DNA of 9,836 nucleotides from Oscillospiraceae bacterium (GCA_900768675.1 CAAGDT010000094.1:1-9836), one strand, 5' to 3'; positions 1 through 7,014 are shown, numbered from the stretch's first letter. The notes: a model not told the origin generated them from the sequence alone. Numbers and translations: made by a program.

Positions 1-71
1 CCCACAAAAATTGCGAATGTGCATCAAATCTATCCCCGTATGCAAATGCAGTAATCAAGCTTCAATGGGGT

Positions 72-89
72 GGAGCGCCCTCGCGCTCC
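72..89. repeat. GC-rich hairpin
   Basis: A perfect 7-base inverted repeat, GGAGCGC (72-78) and GCGCTCC (83-89), encloses a four-base loop. No T-tract follows directly, so it is not a terminator alone. It sits 9 bases before a second, stronger hairpin. Confidence 0.6.
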
Positions 90-98
90 CGCCGGGGT

Positions 99-135
99 GA
101 AGGGGGCGGCGTTAGCCCCCTTCAAAAATCTTTTT
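99..135 (+). terminator. Probable terminator of an upstream gene
   Basis: A perfect 9-bp stem, GAAGGGGGC (99-107) with GCCCCCTTC (115-123), encloses a 7-base loop. It is followed by AAAAATC and then TTTTT at 131-135. The T-tract is offset about 7 bases from the stem, so this is a weaker fit than a textbook intrinsic terminator. It most likely closes a + strand unit that begins outside the window. Confidence 0.45.
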
Positions 136-260
136 ATCTCTCTTCTCTCTTAATCTCTCTTATACCATTATAATATATACCGCACACCATAACACTTGAA
201 CAAAAAACGACAGGGAAATTTGGTGAAAACGTTTATTTAAAGCTAACTTGCAAAAAACGG

Positions 261-289
261 TTGCAATATATTTTAAAAAAGTGTATAAT
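261..289 (+). promoter_or_regulatory. Sigma-70-type promoter of the helicase-like/GHKL operon
   Basis: TTGCAA (261-266) and TATAAT (284-289) are separated by exactly 17 bases, near the consensus for the housekeeping sigma factor. Transcription would start near 296, leaving a leader of about 74 bases before the ATG at 370. A second TTGCAA lies at 248-253, making a direct repeat with 13-base periodicity over the -35 region. The leader contains a short possible stem (325-330 with 345-350). Confidence 0.75.
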
Positions 290-369
290 GTAAGTTGAGA
301 TATTGTAAATGCGAATAAAACGACGGGCAGGACGGAATTGCGGGCTGCCTGTGCGGAAAGGATGGTAAT

Positions 370-2340
370 ATGAACGCAAATGAAATAAAATGGATAGCTT
401 CCAACAGCCTCGACCTTAATCCCTTTTACTTCAGCATTCCCGAAAAGCTGGACAGCTTCGGCTACTGCATAGACTTCAGCGGCTACGGCGAGGGCAAGGC
501 GGATAAGGCTCAGCTTTGCATTTTTGATACTGCAAACAAGAAGGAAAATCCGAATATCCTTATTATCTGCCCTGCGAGCTGTAAGGAAAGCTGGTACAAC
601 TGCCTGCTGAAGGGACTTGGGCTTGACTTCAAGTTCGTTAACGGCGCTCATAATTCTATCCAGTTCTTCTCTGCCGAAATGGCAAACCTTCTTATTATGG
701 ACGAGGAGGTTCTGAAGGAGGCGGGAAGCTCCTCCTTTGCGGAAATAAAGAACAGCGGTCTTCTCTGGGACCTTGTTATAATCGACGCAGCAGGCTCACT
801 TGACGGAATTGAGCCGGAGGTTTATACCGATAATCTGGGTATGAAGACGGAAAAGCTGCTTGTTTTCGCTCCCTACCCTACCGAATATACCGAAGCTCCG
901 GATAAAATAAAGACGATTGTAAAAGCTCTTCTTAATGAGAGCAGTATGGCAGAGGGAATAGACGGATATCCTATCGACCCTAAGGTTATGCAGTTCACAA
1001 TGAACACTCCCTACGCCGACTATCCCGCAGGAAATGCTGGGGACAACAAGGTAACTACCGTAAAGTACGCCTTTGAGGAAAAGGATATTCCCCAGAAGCT
1101 CCATATCGAGGAAATGCAGTCCGGAAGCCGCTACTCCCACGGCGGAAATATCTTTGAGGAATACAACCTTGAAGAACGTAAAATCTACCTTAAGCCCTCC
1201 TACACAAGGTCTGAAGCGGAAATTCTCCGGACTAAGGATAAGAAGCTGGATAAATTCCTTGGCATTATTGATGAAGTAATGAATTCCGAGGATAAAACCG
1301 CTATAGTTTATTTCAGCTCCGAGGCTACCGTAAGCTACATAGAAAAAATCCTTAATTCGGTTTACTATGATAAAATAAGCAGCGTTGCTGTATTCGACAA
1401 GTCCCGCTTTGATACAAGAAAGCTCAAGAACTGGTACGAAACCGAAAAGGGACAGAGAATAAGAGTTCTTCTTGCAAACGACAACTTAAGCGAAACCTGC
1501 GGAGTTTACTCTCCTATCACTCACATAATCAACTACGAGCTTCCCGATAACCCCGTAATTTTGCAACAGCGTTATATGCGCCGTGGACTTATGGGCGGAA
1601 AGAATCCACAGTTTATAATTTTTGCTGATGAAAACGGCGTTTTCGACAGCAGAATACTGAAAAAAGCCCTTGCGGGAAATCTTTATAAGGCATTCCGCAG
1701 AAACGTACCCTCGGATAATATCCTGCTTTACGTTGAGGGAATTGAGCAGATTCTTTCGGATATACTCTTTGACATCAAGTATATCGCCGACTATACCGGT
1801 GCAGTAGGCTCCAGCTTCGACGTTATCTCCCGCTTCAAGCAGGAATACAACGTCCCCGCAGGCAGAAACCTCACCACCGCAGCCCGTACCCACGAATACT
1901 CACAGCGTAAGCTTGAGGTTCTGTCCGCAGCCTTAGGAGTAGAAGAGCTGCCCAAGGAAAAGGACATAAACAAGGAGGCTCTCCTTGAAAAGGTAAAGGC
2001 TAAGGTTGAACAGCTGCGCTCCGGCTACTCCTATTTCAACGACAAGAACGGACTTGAAACAATCCCGAAGAACAGCGCCCATACCGACGAGTTCAGGCAG
2101 TTTGCAAGCTACCTTGACGGAAATCCCTTCAAGCTGGGTCTTAACGAAAGCAGGAAGGCGCTTGAAAAGGCTGTTTCCGGAAAGAAGAATTTCGTTTACA
2201 TAAAGGACGCCCTTAAAGAGGTTTCCGATACCTTAAAGCCCGCCGTTCTTTATAATATCTGGACATATTGGCACAAGACCTTAGGAATAGGCGGCTCCTA
2301 CGGCGAATTTATCAAAGCTTACAACGAAGGAGTGATATAA
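370..2340 (+). CDS. Degenerate SNF2-type helicase-like protein
   Basis: The protein has 656 residues. The start is supported by AAAGGA at 357-362, seven bases before the ATG. The layout follows an SNF2/superfamily-2 helicase. A glycine-rich stretch G38-Y-G-E-G-K43 stands where Walker A belongs. ILIICPAS (63-70) resembles motif Ia. WDLVIIDAAG (133-142) resembles the DEAH box but lacks the catalytic Glu and His. LLVFAPYPTE (163-172) stands at the motif III position. A second lobe spans about 291-425 with TAIVYFSS (310-317), a motif V-like VLLANDNLSE (366-375) and THIINYELP (384-392), then QQRYMRRG (399-406) at motif VI, where one of the two usual arginines appears lost. Residues from about 430 to 656 are helical-looking and unassigned. 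The altered Walker B suggests weak or no ATP hydrolysis, so this may be a structural or nucleic-acid-binding partner of the ATPase encoded immediately downstream. Fold recognition by eye is moderately confident; biological role unknown. Confidence 0.85.
   Translation: MNANEIKWIASNSLDLNPFYFSIPEKLDSFGYCIDFSGYGEGKADKAQLCIFDTANKKENPNILIICPASCKESWYNCLLKGLGLDFKFVNGAHNSIQFFSAEMANLLIMDEEVLKEAGSSSFAEIKNSGLLWDLVIIDAAGSLDGIEPEVYTDNLGMKTEKLLVFAPYPTEYTEAPDKIKTIVKALLNESSMAEGIDGYPIDPKVMQFTMNTPYADYPAGNAGDNKVTTVKYAFEEKDIPQKLHIEEMQSGSRYSHGGNIFEEYNLEERKIYLKPSYTRSEAEILRTKDKKLDKFLGIIDEVMNSEDKTAIVYFSSEATVSYIEKILNSVYYDKISSVAVFDKSRFDTRKLKNWYETEKGQRIRVLLANDNLSETCGVYSPITHIINYELPDNPVILQQRYMRRGLMGGKNPQFIIFADENGVFDSRILKKALAGNLYKAFRRNVPSDNILLYVEGIEQILSDILFDIKYIADYTGAVGSSFDVISRFKQEYNVPAGRNLTTAARTHEYSQRKLEVLSAALGVEELPKEKDINKEALLEKVKAKVEQLRSGYSYFNDKNGLETIPKNSAHTDEFRQFASYLDGNPFKLGLNESRKALEKAVSGKKNFVYIKDALKEVSDTLKPAVLYNIWTYWHKTLGIGGSYGEFIKAYNEGVI
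2327..2332 (+). promoter_or_regulatory. Ribosome binding site inside the upstream gene end
   Basis: AAGGAG lies in the last codons of the helicase-like gene, eight bases before the ATG at 2341. The upstream stop codon TAA (2338-2340) abuts that ATG. The perfect Shine-Dalgarno and zero gap fix the start and point to coupled translation of the two proteins, as expected for subunits of one complex. Confidence 0.85.
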
Positions 2341-5300
2341 ATGGGTTACGAAGAAAAAAAGGCGAAGGAAGCCCTTGCCAAGGAGCTTAAGCAGCACATC
2401 GGCGACTTCTACGAGGGTCATGCCGCTAAGGATACCGAAAAGCGGGAGGCTGCCCTTAAAAAGATTCAGACCGCCCTCTTTACAGGAAACTCCGACAGCG
2501 AGCCCTTCAAGGACTATTTCAACGAAGCCTTCAGCGGAAGGACTGCCTTCAATACTCTGCTGAGCATCAACGACTACCCCAAGGAGAGTATTTTAAGAGA
2601 GCTTTTGCAGAACACCTTCGGCTGCTCCTACGAAACAAAGGATATAAAGGTACTTCTCAACTTCTCAACAAATACCCACCAGGTAAGCCTGTCCTATAAC
2701 GAGGTAGGCTTTACTATGGAGCAGATTCTCTATTACTTAAGCTTTGGCAGAAGCGAAATCGACGAGTCAAAGACAAGAGAAGGCCGCTTCGGTGTTGGTG
2801 CAAAGAGTGTTTTTCTGAACGTTGAGTGGCTTTCGCTTAAGTCAAACAACTTCAGCTTTAAAATCAAGAATGACAACGGCACCCTTAAAATCCTTGAGCT
2901 TGACCTTTTCGGCTCACAGTTCATAGGCACAGAAATCACCTTTAAGGTAAGAGGCGACGAGTTCAATGCGATAATGGATAACTTCCTTACCCTTACCGAT
3001 AAAAAGGGCGATTATATGAACCTTATGGAGCTTTGTTTCGCCTTTAACAGGAAGAAAATTCTGGACATAAGGGATATGCGTAAGCGCCCGGAGGAGGCCA
3101 AGGACCGTACCTTCAATATTGCAGTAAAGGTAAACGACGAGCTTAAGACCGTCTATAAGATTATGCAGTATCAGAAGGAGGGCGACTCAACTCCTATGAT
3201 TCGCTTCCTCCAGAACAACAAGAGCATGATTGACTTCCTCTGCTACGAGAACGACGGCTTCTCCTACCTTATCCCTTACGCTGTTGCAAGCACAAAAAGA
3301 GCCGAGCTTGTAAAGCTTATGATACAGAAGTACAACTACTTCTCCACCTACGAGCTTACAGGTCTTTTCAAGGAAAACAACGAGGCGTTTATTGAGGAGC
3401 ACCTTTCCGCATTCTTTATAAGCGTCCCCAACAAGTACATAACCCCTCACAGAACAGGTATCCGCCACGATAGCGAAAACGAGGTTACAACCCACCTTGA
3501 AGCGGATTTGCAGAAGATGGTGGAGGTCTACAAGCGGTATTTCGTGCTGGATATGCAGCCTGTTCCCGACTCCGACAGAAGATATTTCCTCTATCCGAAA
3601 TCCTATGCCTTCGAGTTTTTCAAGAACTTTATAAAAACCAGCAAATTCGGCGCTAAGCTTGAATCAAAGTTCCAGAACAGCCTTTCCCTTATCTACCCCG
3701 GCGAAAAGGAAGCTACGGACTATGAAAAGCTTAAGGAAGTAGGCTATCTGGATAATGCTGAGCATATCTCGCAGCTTGAGCATGTAAACGGTACTGCATA
3801 CAAGACCTACGTTACCGATGCTCTTAAGAATATGCAAGAGAAGCTTGCGGAGCTGGAGGACAGGATTATCTACGTTGGATACGAATGGGAAAACGAAGAG
3901 GGCGTGAAGAAGGGCAGAGAGTATCTTTACGAATTCCTGCACAACGGAAACACCTTCTACGTTGACTCAAAGGTAACTCCCAACCGCACCGATAACAATC
4001 TTTACTTCGGCTTCACCTCCGTTGCAGAGAAGATGGCGGGAGAGTTCTTAAAGGACAATATCGTCCATAACGACGACGAGCTTGAACGTCTGCTTGCTAT
4101 GTACGACGAGATATACCACGAGGACTACAAGATAGTAATGAAATACTATCAGTTCTATATCTCCCACGGCGAGGAGCAGCAGCGCTACGAGGTGTCCAAA
4201 ATGGACATCAAGAATCTGGATAACGCTATGCGTGCAATCCAGAAGCGTCAGCACCGTTTCGATACCCACCAGAACTACAACGAAGTTGCGTCTATGCTCA
4301 TAAACAGCTTCACACAGGGCAAGGACACAATCACCTTCTTAAAGGAAATAAAGGAGCAGGGCGGTAAAATTACCCTCCAGCTTGACATTAACAAGCGCTA
4401 CCGCTTCTGTGCATACAACAAGCAGTTTATGATTCCACCCAGCGTTTCCAACGCAGAGATGCTTGAAATTATCGGCGACGCAGGAATGCTCATAAAGTGT
4501 GGTATGCTTGACGGCAGAGTTTTCGACTTCCCGCACTCAAAGAGCCGCTTCTCCTTCGACAAGGCGCTGCTTAACAAAATGTTCGGAAGTGAGGAGCTTA
4601 CCGAAACGGTTATTGCAGAAAGAGCCGCAAGGCTTTACACCTGCGACCTTAAGATTGACAGAGTTGCAATTATCGGCGATGGCGACAAGATTATTAAAAT
4701 TATCGAAATCGGCGATGAAATAACCCAGGATATGCGTGAAAAGGCGCAGAAGTACGTTGCCCTCAGAGACGACTACACAAAGCCGGAGTTTGCAGATGTT
4801 GCAGAATTTGTAATAACCGGTCAGGACAACAAGCTTTTAAGCAAGCATTATCTTACCGCAGAAGAGCCCAACAAGGTTCTCCCCGACCAGCTGCCCTACT
4901 ACTTAAAGCCCCTGCCCACAATCACAAAGGCAGAGTTCGCATACTTAAGAGAGCAGTATAAGTCCATTGAAAAGTTCAGCGAAAGCAGAAACTACAAGAA
5001 CTACTTCGCTAAGGACGTAAACGGAAAGCTCTTCGGCTACGGCGGCTGCTGCCCTGTCTGCGGCTTTGAGTCCAGAGCTATCAACAGCTTCGGCTTAAAG
5101 GATTTCGAGGTTGAAATCCTTACCGAGGACAGCGAAAAGACCTTTAAGTTCTCCCTTTATCTTTGTGCAAACGACGCTGCGGCGGCAGGCGGCTGGCTTA
5201 TAAGCGATATAAGTATCGGCGGAATGTCACCTGTAAAGTGGCTTGAAGAGATTAAGGAAGCGGAGCTTATTCCGCCGGAGTTCCTCTTCTGCCATATCAC

Positions 5301-5445
5301 CTACCGCACCCAGTTCACCAACGATATTTTAGGCGGTGACACCAACGCAGTAGGCGAAACAATGTTCGATATAGGTAAGGAATCCCTTGACCTTATCGTT
5401 TCTCCTCTGCTGGCAGCTAAGTGGGTTGAGGACAATAAAGACTAA
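2341..5445 (+). CDS. Sacsin/Hsp90-type GHKL ATPase, large protein
   Basis: The protein has 1034 residues. The N-terminal domain (about 70-205) carries GHKL ATP-binding motifs in order. The N-box is E87-LLQ-N91 (ExxxN, the catalytic Glu and Mg-binding Asn). The G1-like stretch is YNEVGFT (119-125), where sacsin-type domains usually read like HNGKPFT. SFGRSEI (134-140) follows, then the glycine lid EGRFGVGAKSVF (147-158). This order is typical of the bacterial sacsin N-terminal ATP-binding-like family. The usual G1 Asp is not obvious, so adenine recognition may be altered. The middle (about 210-890) is long, charged and unassigned. The C-terminus has C904-x2-C907 and C942, with D945, C984 or H985 nearby, suggesting a possible zinc site. 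No signal peptide or membrane segment is seen, so it is probably cytosolic. It is translationally coupled to the preceding helicase-like gene. Such ATPases occur in chaperone-like and prokaryotic conflict proteins; the role here is unknown. Confidence 0.87.
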   Translation: MGYEEKKAKEALAKELKQHIGDFYEGHAAKDTEKREAALKKIQTALFTGNSDSEPFKDYFNEAFSGRTAFNTLLSINDYPKESILRELLQNTFGCSYETKDIKVLLNFSTNTHQVSLSYNEVGFTMEQILYYLSFGRSEIDESKTREGRFGVGAKSVFLNVEWLSLKSNNFSFKIKNDNGTLKILELDLFGSQFIGTEITFKVRGDEFNAIMDNFLTLTDKKGDYMNLMELCFAFNRKKILDIRDMRKRPEEAKDRTFNIAVKVNDELKTVYKIMQYQKEGDSTPMIRFLQNNKSMIDFLCYENDGFSYLIPYAVASTKRAELVKLMIQKYNYFSTYELTGLFKENNEAFIEEHLSAFFISVPNKYITPHRTGIRHDSENEVTTHLEADLQKMVEVYKRYFVLDMQPVPDSDRRYFLYPKSYAFEFFKNFIKTSKFGAKLESKFQNSLSLIYPGEKEATDYEKLKEVGYLDNAEHISQLEHVNGTAYKTYVTDALKNMQEKLAELEDRIIYVGYEWENEEGVKKGREYLYEFLHNGNTFYVDSKVTPNRTDNNLYFGFTSVAEKMAGEFLKDNIVHNDDELERLLAMYDEIYHEDYKIVMKYYQFYISHGEEQQRYEVSKMDIKNLDNAMRAIQKRQHRFDTHQNYNEVASMLINSFTQGKDTITFLKEIKEQGGKITLQLDINKRYRFCAYNKQFMIPPSVSNAEMLEIIGDAGMLIKCGMLDGRVFDFPHSKSRFSFDKALLNKMFGSEELTETVIAERAARLYTCDLKIDRVAIIGDGDKIIKIIEIGDEITQDMREKAQKYVALRDDYTKPEFADVAEFVITGQDNKLLSKHYLTAEEPNKVLPDQLPYYLKPLPTITKAEFAYLREQYKSIEKFSESRNYKNYFAKDVNGKLFGYGGCCPVCGFESRAINSFGLKDFEVEILTEDSEKTFKFSLYLCANDAAAAGGWLISDISIGGMSPVKWLEEIKEAELIPPEFLFCHITYRTQFTNDILGGDTNAVGETMFDIGKESLDLIVSPLLAAKWVEDNKD

Positions 5446-5455
5446 AATAAAATAA

Positions 5456-5461
5456 TATACT
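5456..5461 (+). promoter_or_regulatory. Possible -10 element for pnuC
   Basis: TATACT lies 10 bases after the stop codon of the GHKL gene in an AT-rich stretch. No good -35 hexamer stands 16-18 bases upstream (CAATAA at 5433-5438), so this is a weak call. If used, the RNA would start near 5467, just before the structured leader. Otherwise pnuC depends on readthrough from the upstream operon. Confidence 0.35.
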
Positions 5462-5463
5462 GC

Positions 5464-5556
5464 CACCGGGTAGTGTAATGCTTGAAGCATTCGCTGCACA
5501 TCGTTAGGTCGTGTGCCATAAATTGGCACGAGAAGATGTGCATCGGATGCTTTTTT
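5464..5556 (+). promoter_or_regulatory. Structured pnuC leader: candidate attenuator or riboswitch
   Basis: A long hairpin pairs 5485-5502 with 5535-5552: 17 of 18 positions pair, with one G-T wobble and one mismatch (5494/5543). A run of six T spans 5551-5556. The 32-base apical part holds its own stem, GTGCC (5513-5517) with GGCAC (5525-5529). Upstream, AATGC (5477-5481) can pair with GCATT (5487-5491), which would occupy the foot of the long hairpin's left arm. Two mutually exclusive folds, one terminator-like, are the hallmark of transcription attenuation. Only 29 bases separate the T-run from the pnuC ATG and they show no promoter, so pnuC transcripts should cross this structure. I do not recognise a known riboswitch class (not TPP or FMN by eye). 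It could instead simply terminate the upstream operon with partial readthrough. Confidence 0.6.
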
Positions 5557-5585
5557 GTTCATTTGCAAAGAAAGGAAACAAAAAT

Positions 5586-6275
5586 ATGAAAAAATCGGGA
5601 ATAACAGGATATTTTTCGGGGCGGGAGCTGGCGCTTTTCGGCGGCTCGGTTCTGCTTATAATCCTGTCCTTTATTATTTTCGACAGGGAAAACTACCTTG
5701 CGCTTACTGCCTCTCTCATCGGTGCTGTGTCACTTATCTTCTGCGCTAAGGGCAACCCTATCGGACAGCTTCTTATGATAGTTTTCAGCCTGCTTTACGG
5801 AGTAATATCATATAATTCCCGCTGCTACGGGGAAATGATAACCTATCTGGGAATGACTGCGCCTATGGCGGGCTTTTCGCTGGTTTCCTGGCTTCGTAAT
5901 CCCTATAAGGGAAACAGGTCGGAGGTGAAGGTGAATCGGCTGAAAAATAAGGAGTGGATTTTTATTGCAGCCCTTACCGCCGCTGTAACCCTTGTGTTTT
6001 ACTTCATCCTGAAATCCATTGGTACAGCCTATCTTCCTGTAAGTACCCTGTCCGTTACCACAAGCTTTATTGCGGTTTACCTTACCTTCCGCCGCAGTCC
6101 CTTGTACGCTCTTGCCTATGCGGCTAACGACATTGTTCTGATTATTCTTTGGACTCTGTCGGCGCTTTCGGATGAATCATATATATCGGTAATTATCTGT
6201 TTTGTTACCTTTTTAGCCAACGATTCCTACGGCTATATCAACTGGAAAAGGATAGAAAAACGGCAGCAGAACTGA
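5586..6275 (+). CDS. pnuC: PnuC-family nicotinamide riboside (or related vitamin) transporter
   Basis: This 229-residue membrane protein is predicted to facilitate uptake of a vitamin precursor, most often nicotinamide riboside, which is trapped after phosphorylation in the cytoplasm. About seven hydrophobic segments can be seen, from residue 15 to 212, in the usual PnuC size range. Family-like motifs are YGVISYNSRCYGE (71-83), W102 near SWLRNP, the segment AANDIVLIILW (179-189) and the C-terminal ANDSYGYINW (211-220). The ATG at 5586 is chosen because AAAGGA (5571-5576) precedes it by nine bases. An in-frame GTG at 5511 would place 25 non-family residues inside the leader hairpin. Substrate cannot be fixed from sequence alone: PnuC relatives also carry thiamine or riboflavin, although no TPP- or FMN-riboswitch-like leader is apparent here. 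A strong hairpin terminator follows at 6371. Confidence 0.88.
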   Translation: MKKSGITGYFSGRELALFGGSVLLIILSFIIFDRENYLALTASLIGAVSLIFCAKGNPIGQLLMIVFSLLYGVISYNSRCYGEMITYLGMTAPMAGFSLVSWLRNPYKGNRSEVKVNRLKNKEWIFIAALTAAVTLVFYFILKSIGTAYLPVSTLSVTTSFIAVYLTFRRSPLYALAYAANDIVLIILWTLSALSDESYISVIICFVTFLANDSYGYINWKRIEKRQQN

Positions 6276-6370
6276 CCGAAAAGCCTATTTTGCTCCGATT
6301 TTCCCCTGTTTTTCCGTCAAAACTACCAAAAATCGACAGACCTGATTTATTTTTCCACGATAAATCAACT

Positions 6371-6399
6371 CAGCGGCTTTTCAAAAAGCCGCTGTTTTT
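6371..6399 (+). terminator. Intrinsic terminator after pnuC
   Basis: A perfect 10-bp stem, CAGCGGCTTT (6371-6380) with AAAGCCGCTG (6385-6394), carries a TCAA loop and is followed at once by TTTTT (6395-6399). It lies 95 bases after the pnuC stop and is the natural end of that transcript. Confidence 0.85.
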
Positions 6400-6486
6400 C
6401 GTGTTTTTGTGAAAAAATCCCTTGGTTAAGCCCTTTTTTCAACATATTTTCCCCGAAAATTCCCGTTATCGACAGAAAAATAAGGG

Positions 6487-6514
6487 GATAAACCGCCTGC
6501 GGCTTATCTTTTTT
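6487..6514 (+). terminator. Second terminator-like hairpin
   Basis: GATAA (6487-6491) and CCG (6493-6495) pair with CGG (6500-6502) and TTATC (6504-6508), with one A/C mismatch and a four-base loop. TTTTTT follows at 6509-6514. It could back up the pnuC terminator or end a separate short transcript. Confidence 0.55.
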
Positions 6515-6691
6515 AAAATGCGGCCGCCTTAATTTTTCAAAAAATACGGTGATACTTTTATGCAGTAAAGCAGGACTTGGGGGCAGCTCTTCCCCGCCCT
6601 GCCGTGACAAAAGCCGCCGGAAACCGACAAAATGCACAAAGGGTAAAAAGAACGGATTTCTGATTATGTTTTCAAATTAATCCAAATAATA

Positions 6692-6770
6692 AGGTCATAA
6701 AATTCAATGTCCGGAAAACCGCAAACTTTACCCGAGGGCAAGCAGAACACAACCGGACAGCGCATGACCT
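6692..6770. repeat. Nested inverted repeat with AGGTCAT/ATGACCT ends
   Basis: AGGTCAT (6692-6698) is mirrored by ATGACCT (6764-6770). Inside, TGTCCGG (6708-6714) is mirrored by CCGGACA (6753-6759). The gaps between the two paired blocks are 9 and 4 bases and the core is 38 bases. The outer 7-mer is identical to the outer end of the larger inverted repeat about 70 bases downstream, so the two may be related elements. Confidence 0.5.
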
Positions 6771-6840
6771 GCACCAAGAAAAAAATACCGGAAAAGAAAT
6801 AAATCGACTACAGCAAGATTTTACCATCATTTAATAAATC

Positions 6841-6937
6841 AGGTCATCTGATTTTTCACATTCAGACTTCCGTCTTTCGGCTTTGATAAAGCATTTGCTA
6901 AAATATAAGGCTGCTTTTGTGAAAAATCAGATGACCT
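6841..6937. repeat. Perfect 20-base inverted repeat, MITE-like or structured RNA
   Basis: The arms at 6841-6860 and 6918-6937 are perfect reverse complements over 20 bases, with a 57-base spacer. The outer end reads AGGTCATCTG on the left arm. The spacer contains a further 6-base pair, AAAGCA (6888-6893) with TGCTTT (6912-6917), stacked directly on the inner end of the right arm. No transposase is present and no clean target duplication is visible; TTAAT occurs on both sides but not at equal distance. No T-tract follows, so it is not a terminator. It may be a small non-autonomous element or a structured RNA. Confidence 0.7.
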
Positions 6938-6991
6938 TAATTAACAAAATTCTGCTATTTATTGTCATCTTATTTTCCGATTTTTGTCTCC

Positions 6992-7014
6992 TTTATGCCG
7001 GGGCATAAATTTTT
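6992..7014 (+). terminator. Isolated intrinsic terminator upstream of the MBOAT promoter
   Basis: TTTATGC (6992-6998) pairs perfectly with GCATAAA (7003-7009) around a CGGG loop and is followed by TTTTT (7010-7014). No gene lies between the pnuC terminator and this one, so either it insulates the next promoter from readthrough or it ends an unannotated transcript from within 6400-6990. Confidence 0.6.

Larger units (their letters stand above)
1..369. other. Intergenic region with upstream hairpins and operon promoter
   Basis: No open frame here looks like a real gene. Bases 1-60 show nothing I recognise. Bases 72-123 hold two adjacent GC-rich hairpins. Bases 124-160 are a pyrimidine-rich tract on the + strand made of repeated TCTCT blocks. 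The promoter of the following operon is at 261-289. A 163-residue minus-strand frame covers 160-651, but it has no convincing ribosome site, overlaps the start of the well-supported + strand gene, and is treated as a shadow. Confidence 0.6.

Noticed and set aside
160..651. Minus-strand 163-codon frame over the promoter and start of the helicase-like gene
   Set aside because: It overlaps a well-supported + strand gene, runs through the promoter, lacks a recognisable domain and has no clear ribosome site.
5511..5585. GTG start that would extend PnuC by 25 residues
   Set aside because: It lies inside the leader hairpin, the added residues are not PnuC-like, and the ATG at 5586 has a good ribosome site.
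6365..6637. Minus-strand 90-codon frame in the long intergenic region
   Set aside because: It spans the pnuC terminator and another hairpin, has no recognisable domain and no supported start.
6841..6937. CRISPR-like or terminator interpretation of the 20-base repeat
   Set aside because: The repeat is inverted, occurs once as a pair with no regular array, and no T-tract follows.
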